Position numbers and translations under genes: made by a program
Shown here: positions 43,033-52,800 of the stretch, in pieces
Layout of the letters: every line of letters begins with the position of its first letter
Numbering within the stretch: the stretch's first letter is position 1
The notes under the pieces: model-generated
The model's database searches: none
What the model saw: only the letters and a program-made list of their open reading frames with translations
What the model was told of the DNA's origin: nothing
Assembly (NCBI GenBank): GCA_905221605.1
Contig: CAJNDS010002064.1
Span: 286,001-350,000, forward strand
DNA length: 64,000 bases
Origin: Symbiodinium natans
Lineage: Eukaryota; Sar; Dinophyceae; Suessiales; Symbiodiniaceae
Reading direction: 5' to 3'

Positions 43033-43266
43033 ATGATGTTTAATAAACCTAAACATATAAAAGAACCACATAGGGTTGGGAAACCGTCTGAAAGCCAAAA
43101 ATTTAAGAACAATTTAAACAAGAAACTAAATAATTCTGCTTACGAGAGCATTAGGAATATAATAGAAGAAGGGGACAATATAATGTCACAACCTCAGTTA
43201 GAGAAACAGAATAAAGACAATTTTAAAAGCCATAAAAAATATAGTAATAATAAAAATTCTAAATAA
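43033..43266 (+). CDS. Viral small basic protein
   Basis: 77 aa from MMFNKPKHIKEPHR. Very Lys/Asn-rich and hydrophilic, no Cys. Its stop lies 11 nt before the MCP start and overlaps the TCTAAAT motif of that gene. Could be a small virion or DNA-condensing protein; no family recognised. Confidence 0.55.
   Translation: MMFNKPKHIKEPHRVGKPSESQKFKNNLNKKLNNSAYESIRNIIEEGDNIMSQPQLEKQNKDNFKSHKKYSNNKNSK
43258..43264 (+). promoter_or_regulatory. Motif TCTAAAT, 13 nt before the capsid gene
   Basis: Overlaps the stop region of the preceding small gene. Confidence 0.4.
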
Positions 43267-43277
43267 AGTATATAATT

Positions 43278-44744
43278 ATGGATTTGGTTTTAGCAGAGTC
43301 CCAAGACAATATGATCAATTCTCTCCAGTTTGGATTACCCGAATCTGCCGCTTATGTAACTGATCGTAAGCAAGTCCATTTCCCCAGCGTCTCGGGAAAT
43401 ATATTTAGTAGTTCAAACGGGAATAAATATTTAAAATTTGTAATTACAGGGGAAGATAATAATTACATTGATTTGACCAGTGTCTCTTCATTCTTTGATC
43501 TTGTTAATACTTCAACAACAGCAGGACAATATTTAAGACCTTTAGGTGAAAGTCATGCTTTCTTCACGAGATATAGATGCAACGGGGCAGGGCAACAATT
43601 AAATGACGTTGATAATTATAACCAAGTGTGTGAAGAATTTAAATCCTTCAAAAGCGAAGAGGTGCGAAATTTAGACGACATTCAAGAAGGTTGTTTAACA
43701 CGATACGACAGTAGAATAAACCGACTGTTCGCTTATACTATAGAAAGTCACGATGCAACAGCAACAGCAGGATCAAACCAAAGAGGCGCTGTTCTACCAA
43801 AACTAACACGACTTAATACTACAGGAATTGAACAAGGTAAGTTCGTTCGTATGGCTCATACCCCAGTGTGCGGCTTCTGCCGATCTGGGTATTATCCTCC
43901 AATTCGGTATTGTCCTTTAGAATTTATTTTTGAGATAGTTTCAGACGCAGGTGAACCAGTTATCAGACCTTCAGCAACAGTAGCAGGAACACAAGCAGAA
44001 GACGATGAAAACGGTTTATATTTTACAACACGCAATACTACCACAAGTTGGGCTATTCAGAATGCGATTTTACGATGTGAATTAATCCAAGTTGATAACA
44101 CAGTTAATAACAATATCGTTTCACATTTATTGAAAGGGGGTCGGCTTCGTATGGTTTATCCAGCGTATCATTCATTTTCACAAACCTTCACGGCGGGAAA
44201 CACAGAGATCAACATGAACATCGTTAAATCTTCAACTCGTTTATCTCAGATGTTCTTCACCTTTAGCAACAGCAATATCAATAATGACAACACAGCAGGT
44301 AATTATGACAGAAAGAGATGGAACTACTTTTTCCATCCTATGGCGGTAACCATTGACAATTTAGAAGGTGTAATTGATAGTGATAAACAAATTTCAGCGC
44401 AAATACAAATAGCCAATAAGAAATTCCCAGAACAAGAAATATCAAGTATCAGTGAATTTATGTATTTCCTTCGTAGAGCCGTAAATGTAATGAGCCCTTA
44501 CTATGATGGGTTTAGCATTGATATTTACCGTTATGCCAATGATAAATTCATTGGTGGTATTAACTTTGACAAACAGCCTGATATGAATTTCACCGGATCA
44601 AACACAAAAATGGGATCTTTGATCACATTTAAAATTAAAGGAGCCAACGCCAATTTCGCATTGGGTATTGAAAGAGTTTTCATAACAGCCGTGTCAGAAC
44701 AAATATTTGAATTATCTGAAAGTGCATCCACAGTTTTAGATTAA
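43278..44744 (+). CDS. Major capsid protein, double jelly-roll
   Basis: 488 aa, the usual size for polinton-like virus capsid proteins. The N terminus VLAESQDNMINSLQFGLPES and the segment YLRPLGESHAFFTRYRCNGA with QQLNDVDNYNQVCEEF are characteristic of PLV/adintovirus MCPs. Many beta-prone stretches occur through the protein, and the C terminus FALGIERVFITAVSEQIFEL closes the second jelly roll. A TCTAAAT motif lies 13 nt before the ATG. It probably forms the trimeric hexon of the icosahedral shell. Confidence 0.88.
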   Translation: MDLVLAESQDNMINSLQFGLPESAAYVTDRKQVHFPSVSGNIFSSSNGNKYLKFVITGEDNNYIDLTSVSSFFDLVNTSTTAGQYLRPLGESHAFFTRYRCNGAGQQLNDVDNYNQVCEEFKSFKSEEVRNLDDIQEGCLTRYDSRINRLFAYTIESHDATATAGSNQRGAVLPKLTRLNTTGIEQGKFVRMAHTPVCGFCRSGYYPPIRYCPLEFIFEIVSDAGEPVIRPSATVAGTQAEDDENGLYFTTRNTTTSWAIQNAILRCELIQVDNTVNNNIVSHLLKGGRLRMVYPAYHSFSQTFTAGNTEINMNIVKSSTRLSQMFFTFSNSNINNDNTAGNYDRKRWNYFFHPMAVTIDNLEGVIDSDKQISAQIQIANKKFPEQEISSISEFMYFLRRAVNVMSPYYDGFSIDIYRYANDKFIGGINFDKQPDMNFTGSNTKMGSLITFKIKGANANFALGIERVFITAVSEQIFELSESASTVLD

Positions 44745-44774
44745 ATCAAGTTATCATCATTAAATTAATTAAAA

Positions 44775-44781
44775 TCTAAAT
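44775..44781 (+). promoter_or_regulatory. Motif TCTAAAT, 10 nt before the fibre gene
   Basis: Followed by TAATTTAATA and the ATG. Confidence 0.4.
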
Positions 44782-44791
44782 TAATTTAATA

Positions 44792-47197
44792 ATGGCTTCA
44801 ATAAACAATCTAACAACAGTTTATGCCGACAAGTTTTATTTAGCATCTTCAACGGGTGTAAGTGAAATTTCTGACACCTACGCAACAAAGACAGAGGTAG
44901 AAAATCTTAACTTCGCAACAGACATAACGGCAAACACCGATGCCATAGCAGTTTTAAATACAAAACAGCTACAGAATTTCAATAATATTAATGCTATAAA
45001 TGATGACTTAACCAACAATTATCAAACTAACACAGTTTTAGCAACTAATTTTTACAATAAAACGGAGATTGACACAACATTTACTAACTATTATACATCA
45101 ACACAGATAGACACAAATTTATCTACCAATTACCAGACTAATACCCAATTAGGGGTTAATTACTATAATAAAAGTGAGGTTGATACAACATTTTCAAACT
45201 ATTATACAGTAACACAAACACAAGCAAATTATTATGATAAAACCTATATTGATGCTAATATTGGTGGAGGGGGTTATAGTGATACAGATATTGATAATCT
45301 ACTCGCTCTAAGAGTTCCCAAATCAGACTTCACGAATAGATTTAGCGCCAATCCTATTATTGATTGTTCCGTCCCTACAGTTATCCATAGCGGTTTAACA
45401 TTAAACAACTCAACTATTAATATATCGCCAGTAGCAGGATTATTATTTAGCAATCAAACAGGTGGAGGAGATAAAGTTTTAGCAGAGTTTAAAAACGCTA
45501 CGAGTTATATAACTTTACAAGGCGATAAAATATTTTGTAATAATACATCCGACGATGCAATTAAACAACTTGATCTAACTAATAATAACGCAGGATATAA
45601 AATGAGTGGTAAAATCGCAGTGCCGACAGGTGGTTTAGTAATAGAAAATACAGTAGATGCCAATTTATCATTTACCGTTAGAAATACTGATAATTACATT
45701 ACTTTCAATAATGATAGCGTTGATTGTTACAATTCCGTCGGCGACACAGGTAGGATACTAAATTTAAATTCTAACGCTAATGAATATGTTAAAGCACATT
45801 CATTATTAGTAGATACAGCATCAAATACATTAACAGGTGGCTATACATTAGATGTGGTTGATAGTGCGATTATTAGACAAAATTTAAAATTAGACGGTAA
45901 TTTAGATTTAACAAGTTCAACAGGAGATTTTCAATTGCCAACATCAGGGTTTGATATGTTTAGAAATAGTGGTGATGCTAATTATAATCTTAGAATTAGA
46001 GACACACAGGGAGTGTTTGAATTCAGAAACAGACAGTTTAGATGTATGAACCCGAGCAACCCAGCAAATGGAACGGAAATGATTTTACACGACACAGGAG
46101 GGGATTATCGTTTAAGAATAGGAAGCACAACGACGGCAACAGTAGGAATAGGAAGACAGTATAACTTTTCATATCATTTAACAGTAGGAGGTATAAGTAA
46201 TTTTAATGAAACTCGCGTTGAGAATGATGCAACATTTTTAGGGCAACAGTTATTAAGCACTGATGGAAGAATATTTCAAAGAGCGGACGCTAATAATTCA
46301 TTAAATGTAATATCAACAGAAGAAATTAATTTCTCGCTACAATCCGATAGAACAACAGATCCAACAACGGGGACTATAGCACTTCAACTAAACGACACTA
46401 ACGGAATTACAATTAATAGAGCAGTTACAAACAATCAAACATTTAATAGTATTGGTAATATTGTTGGTGAAAGCGATGTTATTAGTTGGGGGCGCTTTAT
46501 GTTTCAAAATAGTAGCGAATTAAAAGAAGTTTTAGACACTCAATATAAGTTATATATCAGAAATGGAGACACGGCGGGAGAAATGAATTTAACAATAGGC
46601 TTGGAAAGTAGCACACCAGAAATTCAATTAACCGATGGAAAAGTAAATATATTAGGTAATTTAGAAATAACACATGTTGATGTGTCAGGTCAACAAAGAG
46701 TATTAATAAATAACCCAGACACTGATGGATTTATTAGATTAAGCAATAATAATTTATCAAGATTAGATGCTACAAATACAGGCGTTGATGTTTACGGTTT
46801 CTTTACTACAACAAATAACGCAGATATTGGAGGAACTCTAACCTGCACGGCATTAATAGAAACATCCGACTTTAAATTAAAAGAGAACATTAAAGAAGTG
46901 AATACCAAAGACTGTTATAGTGTAGTTAAATACGTTAAACCGAAAACATTTACTTTTGTTAAGGACGAAGACAAAAAGAGCAATCTAGGATTTATAGCCG
47001 ACGATGTGAAAAATGCTAAACTGCCCCCTGAATGGGATAACATAATCTTTTATAATGATGATGGTATGAAACTCTTAGCATACAATAAAATGACAGTTAT
47101 CTTGTGGGGAGCTGTGCAAGAAATGCAAAAAGAAATAACGTCTTTGAAAGGCGAATTAACAAAGTTGAAAAAGAAGATGAAACACGATAGCGATTAA
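44792..47197 (+). CDS. Fibre-like protein with C-terminal S74 intramolecular chaperone
   Basis: 801 aa. The N-terminal ~70 residues are helical, then (about 75-165) come repeats of the type YYNKSEVDTTFSNYYT and FYNKTEIDTTFTNYYT, as in trimeric phage-like fibres. A long Asn/Thr/Gly-rich beta region follows. The last ~110 residues match the peptidase_S74 chaperone: SDFKLKENIKEV has the catalytic Ser692 and Lys697, followed by LGFIADDV and a terminal coiled coil (VQEMQKEITSLKGELTKLKK). Such domains trimerise a fibre and then cut themselves off. Likely host-attachment fibre. A TCTAAAT motif lies 10 nt before the ATG. Confidence 0.88.
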   Translation: MASINNLTTVYADKFYLASSTGVSEISDTYATKTEVENLNFATDITANTDAIAVLNTKQLQNFNNINAINDDLTNNYQTNTVLATNFYNKTEIDTTFTNYYTSTQIDTNLSTNYQTNTQLGVNYYNKSEVDTTFSNYYTVTQTQANYYDKTYIDANIGGGGYSDTDIDNLLALRVPKSDFTNRFSANPIIDCSVPTVIHSGLTLNNSTINISPVAGLLFSNQTGGGDKVLAEFKNATSYITLQGDKIFCNNTSDDAIKQLDLTNNNAGYKMSGKIAVPTGGLVIENTVDANLSFTVRNTDNYITFNNDSVDCYNSVGDTGRILNLNSNANEYVKAHSLLVDTASNTLTGGYTLDVVDSAIIRQNLKLDGNLDLTSSTGDFQLPTSGFDMFRNSGDANYNLRIRDTQGVFEFRNRQFRCMNPSNPANGTEMILHDTGGDYRLRIGSTTTATVGIGRQYNFSYHLTVGGISNFNETRVENDATFLGQQLLSTDGRIFQRADANNSLNVISTEEINFSLQSDRTTDPTTGTIALQLNDTNGITINRAVTNNQTFNSIGNIVGESDVISWGRFMFQNSSELKEVLDTQYKLYIRNGDTAGEMNLTIGLESSTPEIQLTDGKVNILGNLEITHVDVSGQQRVLINNPDTDGFIRLSNNNLSRLDATNTGVDVYGFFTTTNNADIGGTLTCTALIETSDFKLKENIKEVNTKDCYSVVKYVKPKTFTFVKDEDKKSNLGFIADDVKNAKLPPEWDNIIFYNDDGMKLLAYNKMTVILWGAVQEMQKEITSLKGELTKLKKKMKHDSD

Positions 47198-47206
47198 AAA
47201 TATTTA

Positions 47207-47213
47207 TCTAAAT
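47207..47213 (+). promoter_or_regulatory. Motif TCTAAAT, 8 nt before the 69-aa gene
   Basis: Followed by TTCATTAT and the ATG. Confidence 0.4.
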
Positions 47214-47221
47214 TTCATTAT

Positions 47222-47431
47222 ATGGGTTCTACATCTTCTAGATCTTCTGCTACTGAAAATATGAAACAAATAAAAGAGTTAGACATTAATGAAAAAACAA
47301 GAACAGATATGTTGTTATTTAATACTTTGAAAGATGTTATTGAAAGGGTTGAGAAATTGGAAGAAACAAAAAGCGATAAAATATATTATAAACTACCTGC
47401 TATAAACTTGTGTAGTTATTCATTAATATAA
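47222..47431 (+). CDS. Viral small protein, possibly N-myristoylated
   Basis: 69 aa starting MGSTSSRSS, a good N-myristoylation signal if the initiator Met is removed. A short coiled coil (TLKDVIERVEKLEETKSDK) follows. A TCTAAAT motif lies 8 nt before the ATG, suggesting co-expression with capsid and fibre. Function unknown. Confidence 0.6.
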   Translation: MGSTSSRSSATENMKQIKELDINEKTRTDMLLFNTLKDVIERVEKLEETKSDKIYYKLPAINLCSYSLI

Positions 47432-47485
47432 TTATCAAGTATTACATAAAGAAATATTAAAACTTTTATGTAATAATTGATAACT

Positions 47486-48130
47486 ATGGGATGTATAATA
47501 GTCAGAATATTAGATACTAAAAAGTTTGAACTTTATCACAAAATCAAAATCCTTAATAGTGATTTAATTGTAAAGGGAAATACATATATCAAGAACTGTA
47601 ATTGTTATTGTAACACAAAGGAAATCTCAAAGAATGGTATTATTAATTATAATGTTGATACACTTATTATGTCATACTTTAACTGTTCTAAATGTTGTAA
47701 TATCAGAAGAGCTGTTCATAATCAAACTTATCCCGAAGGAACTCTGGAAAGCAGAGTTGATGAAGTGTTAAATAATGTGTTTCTATTACTAACAAGTCTC
47801 TGTGAGTTTTATGATTATGAGAATAGTAAAGTCATTTATGATACATTTGTTTTACCGGTTCTTAATAAACTTGATACGGCAATGATTAATAACATTTATT
47901 TTAATTATAATGATGAATTGCATAAAAAGCTACTGAATACATATAGTAGCAATAGTGTATATAAGTTTAAGAATGAAATTGACTGGTTAATAAGACCATT
48001 TATAATGGAATTTTTCTTTGGTCGTATTTGGTTCAATATTATAGATGGCACTGAAAACTATAAAACATTTAAGCACATACTTTGGAATGGGTTTGACACT
48101 GAACTGGTGTTATCTAATTTATCAAGTTGA
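47486..48130 (+). CDS. Viral hypothetical protein with Cys-rich zinc motif
   Basis: 214 aa from MGCIIVRIL; the frame is open 9 nt further without an ATG. The MGC start could be acylated. CNCYC followed about 25 residues later by CSKCC suggests a zinc-binding site. The rest is helical with aromatic residues (FFGRIWFNII). It ends 11 nt before the convergent ATPase gene. No family recognised. Confidence 0.65.
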   Translation: MGCIIVRILDTKKFELYHKIKILNSDLIVKGNTYIKNCNCYCNTKEISKNGIINYNVDTLIMSYFNCSKCCNIRRAVHNQTYPEGTLESRVDEVLNNVFLLLTSLCEFYDYENSKVIYDTFVLPVLNKLDTAMINNIYFNYNDELHKKLLNTYSSNSVYKFKNEIDWLIRPFIMEFFFGRIWFNIIDGTENYKTFKHILWNGFDTELVLSNLSS

Positions 48131-48141
48131 TAACCATGTTG

Positions 48142-48900
48142 TTAATCTAATTCAAAGCGTTGTTCAAAGTTAATGAAGAACATATTACTAACATCTTTAG
48201 CGTTGGTGTTTATGTAGAAGAACGAGTAAGGAGCAAAATTCACGGCTTTCTGATACATTTCGTATAATGTGCTTTTATCCACCAACGCGGAATTCTCTTC
48301 CAAAAATGCATTGACCTCGTTCATATTCTTCAGTCTAAAAATAAACAAAGCAGATGCGTTTAACCTAATGATCGGGGCCAATACATTATACTTCTGCGTG
48401 GATAAAATGCACGAGATGGCATTATGACGACCCCTAGTGAATAACCCGTGTAACAAGCTTGAGTATCTTACAAATTTGGGATCGTCGGCGAAATCATCCA
48501 CCACTAACAGAATGCTAAACAGATCCTTTTGTTTATTCTTCTTCTGAAAATCAATTACTTTATGTTGGGTGTCTATGATCTTCTTTAGCACCACCGGATC
48601 GTATTCCTCGTAGTAAAGCTGTTCTTTTTCGGCATCCACCTTCATTACGTCCTTTATGTATTTCTTTACTGCCGACCAAGTGTCATCCACATGAACACTG
48701 GGCGAGAAGATGTATATTCTTTCAAAGGATCCTCTGTAAATTTTTAATATCAAGTTCTGGATCAATACTGTTTTACCGCCCGTTGAAGAAGCCACGCATA
48801 ACATCCGCGCGGGTAGCTTCGGCATCATGTCAAACTTGCTGTTTTTATATTTATATTCGGGTATGTCTATCGGTTCTACTTTAGGTATTTCTTCACTCAT
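48142..48900 (-). CDS. A32-type genome packaging ATPase (FtsK/HerA superfamily)
   Basis: 252 aa. Walker A is ASSTGGKT (37-44), Walker B ILLVVDDFADD (about 129-139), and the sensor-like ISCILSTQKYN follows at the expected distance. Size and layout match packaging ATPases of polintons, virophages and large DNA viruses, which pump the genome into the capsid. The gene is divergent from the small plus-strand genes at 48933, with a 32-bp shared promoter region. Confidence 0.9.
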   Translation of the reverse strand: MSEEIPKVEPIDIPEYKYKNSKFDMMPKLPARMLCVASSTGGKTVLIQNLILKIYRGSFERIYIFSPSVHVDDTWSAVKKYIKDVMKVDAEKEQLYYEEYDPVVLKKIIDTQHKVIDFQKKNKQKDLFSILLVVDDFADDPKFVRYSSLLHGLFTRGRHNAISCILSTQKYNVLAPIIRLNASALFIFRLKNMNEVNAFLEENSALVDKSTLYEMYQKAVNFAPYSFFYINTNAKDVSNMFFINFEQRFELD

Positions 48901-48932
48901 TAACTAATAAGAGAAAAATATCTTTTAATATA

Positions 48933-49079
48933 ATGGATAAGTATTTAGAAACGATAGAGGAGATTGAAGAAATTGAGAAGATTGTAATACAAGATACCAA
49001 GCTTAAAAGGTGTTGCACCGCTTCTTTAGAATTGTTTAAAGCAGTTCTTGAGTATTTAAAAAAATCTAAGAAAGGTTAA
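48933..49079 (+). CDS. Viral micro-protein, 48 aa
   Basis: Short frame MDKYLETIEEIEEIEKI ... KRCCTASLELFKAVLEYLKK, strongly helical. Its TAA overlaps the ATG of the next gene by one base, which supports expression together. No family recognised. Confidence 0.5.
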   Translation: MDKYLETIEEIEEIEKIVIQDTKLKRCCTASLELFKAVLEYLKKSKKG

Positions 49080-49435
49080 TGAGCGATAATAAATCAAACG
49101 AAGGTGGCTTCCACTTAAACACGGATGGATTAAACTGTTTGCCTTGCAAGTGTAGGAAGAAGACTTTTCACAAAGAGACTAAGATAAACACCGAAGGTAA
49201 AACAGTCATTGAAGATCGGAGTTCTTGGAAGGTTGGCGGTAGAGGAGTTACTCCAGACGAAAATGAAATATTTAAAACTAACGCGCAAGATAATGAAGGT
49301 GTTGATACGGTTACCACCGGATGGGGATCAAGAAAGCCCACCCCGGAAGAGAGGTTAGAAAAAGTGGAGGAGGATGTTGAAAGGATAGACAAAGATGTAA
49401 CTATTTTAAAAAATAATTTAAATATGATGGATTAA
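49079..49435 (+). CDS. Viral hypothetical protein
   Basis: 118 aa. LNCLPCKCRKK near the N terminus may bind metal; a Gly/Thr-rich middle is followed by a coiled coil (ERLEKVEEDVERIDKDVTIL). Overlaps the stop of the 48-aa gene upstream. Function unknown. Confidence 0.6.
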   Translation: MSDNKSNEGGFHLNTDGLNCLPCKCRKKTFHKETKINTEGKTVIEDRSSWKVGGRGVTPDENEIFKTNAQDNEGVDTVTTGWGSRKPTPEERLEKVEEDVERIDKDVTILKNNLNMMD

Positions 49436-49657
49436 AAATTCTAGTTTATATTGACAGTGTATAGTATAGTTCCCCTGCCCAGACATCTAGAAGAAAATCA
49501 GGTCCCATTGCTCCCGTGTGTGATGAACAGTTTCATAAGCACACCATAAGAGTGTGGAAATGATATGAATTCGTAATTAGTTTCATTAAATCTTAAGGAA
49601 AAAATCTTGTTATAAATAGTTGTATTTATAACAATATTCTAACATATAATATTAAGA
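49436..49657. other. Viral intergenic segment, 222 bp
   Basis: More GC-rich than its surroundings in the middle (TTCCCCTGCCCAGACATC); no ORF and no RNA gene recognised. Confidence 0.5.
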
Positions 49658-49879
49658 ATGCCAGTAAAAGTAGATAAGATATCAGTTGATTTTGATCCAT
49701 ATACTGAAACAGCTAATGTTGTTACCAGGAAGTGTTACCGTTGTAAGCAAGTCAAAGACATAGATTGTTTCAAGCGTGTGTATATAGTTAGTAAGAAACA
49801 TTATAATAATTGTTCTGTTAAATACACCTTGACTTGTTCAGAATGTTTAGATAATCATACTATAGAGAAATGTCCATAA
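49658..49879 (+). CDS. Viral zinc-ribbon protein, 73 aa
   Basis: CYRCKQVKDIDCF and TCSECLDNH form a C-x2-C ... C-x2-C zinc ribbon, a common small regulator type in large DNA viruses. The 3' end overlaps the convergent polymerase gene by 25 bp. Confidence 0.65.
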   Translation: MPVKVDKISVDFDPYTETANVVTRKCYRCKQVKDIDCFKRVYIVSKKHYNNCSVKYTLTCSECLDNHTIEKCP

Positions 49880-52800
49880 GGCAAACTATTAACACTATCT
49901 ATATAGTATCTCTTGTTGTCAAAGCTTGACAGTGCTTGTTTAACTTGGTTGATCGTATAAATGTTATGGTTCTTACTCCTTATACTGTTAAACTCAACTT
50001 TATCGGATCTGTTTTCCTTCAGTGTCTCTTCATATTGTTTATAATTCAGTTCTTTCTTGACTTTGTGCTTCACTATTCCCTTTGATTTTTTCTCTTCCTT
50101 CTCTTGGTTATATACCTTAAAAGCATACGATTTAGGCTTTAACCCTATGAAGTGGGTTATTATCTTGCCGTCGCATTCATCTTTAAATTTCCCCAATACT
50201 TTCTTGTTAGTAGGATCATAACATTTATGGCTCTTGTCATATCCGCTGAAGTCCATCTGATCGCCGATCTCCTTTAAATCGTCATATACATCTTCCGTTT
50301 TAATATGAACTACGAAGCTGTCTGTGTCGGTGTATGCCAACCTGACCTTTTCATTATACTTCTCTTTAAGAACATCATAATAAAACGAATACATATGCAA
50401 CTTACTAAGATCTAGGATGCTCATACCGACATATATAGGCTTGTTTAGCTTGACCGTTGCTTTTAACTTCTCTACCCCAACAAGGTTTTCATTAATTATG
50501 TGCCTGTGCTTGAAGGTCGGTTTATTTACACATTTTTGGTATCTCTCGGGTGTATCTACCAGTTCAAAGTCAATGTGTTCTCTTACATTTTCCATAGTTT
50601 TTCCGTAACAAGCGTTGTTCATTAATTTATACATATCCTTCTCAAAGTCCGATGTGGCCTTTTTTCTCTTCTCAGTGTTGAAGTCAATCCAAGGCTTTAA
50701 CCATTCTTTTTGTTTGAATGTTATCACCTTATTAACTTTCTTGAGTTTCATACCCTGTTGTAAATAATATTTTAAGATGTTGATGTGAAGAACATAATTA
50801 GATTTATCCCTTACATTTAAGATGAGCTTATTTGTTTGTTCATCTTTGGGCTCCTTGTCTTGGTGGTAGGCTTTATATGTTTCTTTCTGCTTCTCACTTA
50901 ACATGTCGGCCGTTACATTCATGATCTCCGGAGCCAGTGGGTAGTCAATGTGTTTGTCGTGCAGTTCTTTAGGATACTCCAGATCAACATCAAGAATATA
51001 GCCTTGCTCATTGTTATCATAATTCAGTATCTCGTCAGATGTTATATCGGAACTGTTTATAAATTTTATGTCTTTATAAGGTAACTTCATTGACATAGCC
51101 AAACCATATAAATTATTAGCGTCTAAGTATAAAATGTAAGATGATTGTTTTTCTTTGTCATATAAATCTGTCATATACTTGTTGTTGGCTTCTACTTTTC
51201 TGACAGACACCTGCGTCATACCACCTCGTAAGCCTCTCTCAATCATCTTATAAATCTCCTCGTCGTGGATCAGATCTAGTTGTATTCCTGTTCTTAATAG
51301 CATAGCGTCCCAACTAAAATTAGGCAAGGTGATATAATGGGCTGGGTCAAGCTTGTAATCTTCTAGGCACATCTTCCTGAAGTTCTCAAAGACATCGGTT
51401 AATAATAACACATCTGTTTGAAGATATAAATCGTGATACTGTCCTAGGTTTTTAATTTTAAAGTGTTCCCATATCTTAAGTGCCCTTTCGTATTCGGTGT
51501 CTTTGATACCTTCCTCTGTTAGCTTACTGTAAAAGGCTTCTTTACTTGGTAGCTGTGTATCATTAAATTTATTGAAGTCGGTAAAGTAGTCGTAAGGATA
51601 AACGCCCTTGTCTGTTAAAAGATCCAAGTCTTCATCGTTGGTTATATATACGCTTTTCTTACTGTTATAAAAATTATTCTGCCAGTTCTCCCTCTTCTCG
51701 TCATTCTCATATTTAGTTAGTTTCACAAGCTTGTCTAAAGAAGACGACAAGAAGCTGAAGCTGTCCTTAAACTCAAGTTGATTAATTGAGAAAGTAATGA
51801 ATTTTTCGCTGTTCTGTGCTATAACATTTATTTTATCTTTGTCTGCGTTTAGCTTCTCCATATTTGATATTATTAAGTGGGCGTCGTAGTTCTTAAGGTT
51901 ATGAAAGAAGACCGGGATCTTGAAATATTTAAAACAATAATCCAAGTTACATTTGTTGTGTGCCGCTCCTCTATATACACCGGTGAAGTGACAGTGGTCG
52001 GCCACCTTCGTTTTAGCCGGGTCGTTGTTGTCAAACTTGCCATTACATAAGAAACAATGCTTAGCCTTCTTGTGTTCTTCTTTTTGTTTAGCCGACCATT
52101 GTATTGGTTTATTTTCTTTCATTTTTTCCATAATTTCGTTCTTGATCTTGTTTATTGTTATACAGAACCTTTCCATACAATCTTCGCCCCTGTATAAATA
52201 AGGTGTTGCTTCGTTGGTTATGCTATTAACGACATTTAACATAAAACCGCAAGGCTGATGATGTTGATAAGCCCCTTTTATTCCTTGGGTTGTTGGTGTT
52301 GTCAGACACTCAAAGTCGCCATATATGACATAAGGACATTTTAATTTTTTGTAGTGATTTTTGAAGAACATCTTTTCGTCTTCCTTCGGCATCTTCGTTT
52401 GTTGAACTTCGTTCGCCATGCATCCCTTTATTAGGTGATTGTTCAATAACTTCTCATTAGTGAAACCGTGCTGACAATACATACAATGAAACACCTTTCC
52501 TTTGTATTTGTTAGTTTGTGCTCCCATTAACTTGTTGTAGTCTTTTATTAAAACATAATGATTATAATTGTCTCGTTCTAAAAGCAATAAGTTAATGTGA
52601 CACGATGGCTTACTAATTTTAGTTACTCTATCTACTACTATGGTGTTTGTTCCGTTTGGATCAATGGCATAAACATTCACTGATATGGTATTTTTATTGA
52701 TTTCTTCAAAGTGTTCTATGTCTGAAAGCGTAGCTGGAAATTCAACATCATCCCAATTGATTATCCCGTCCTTTAGGCTTCTATAATGATACATTCTATC

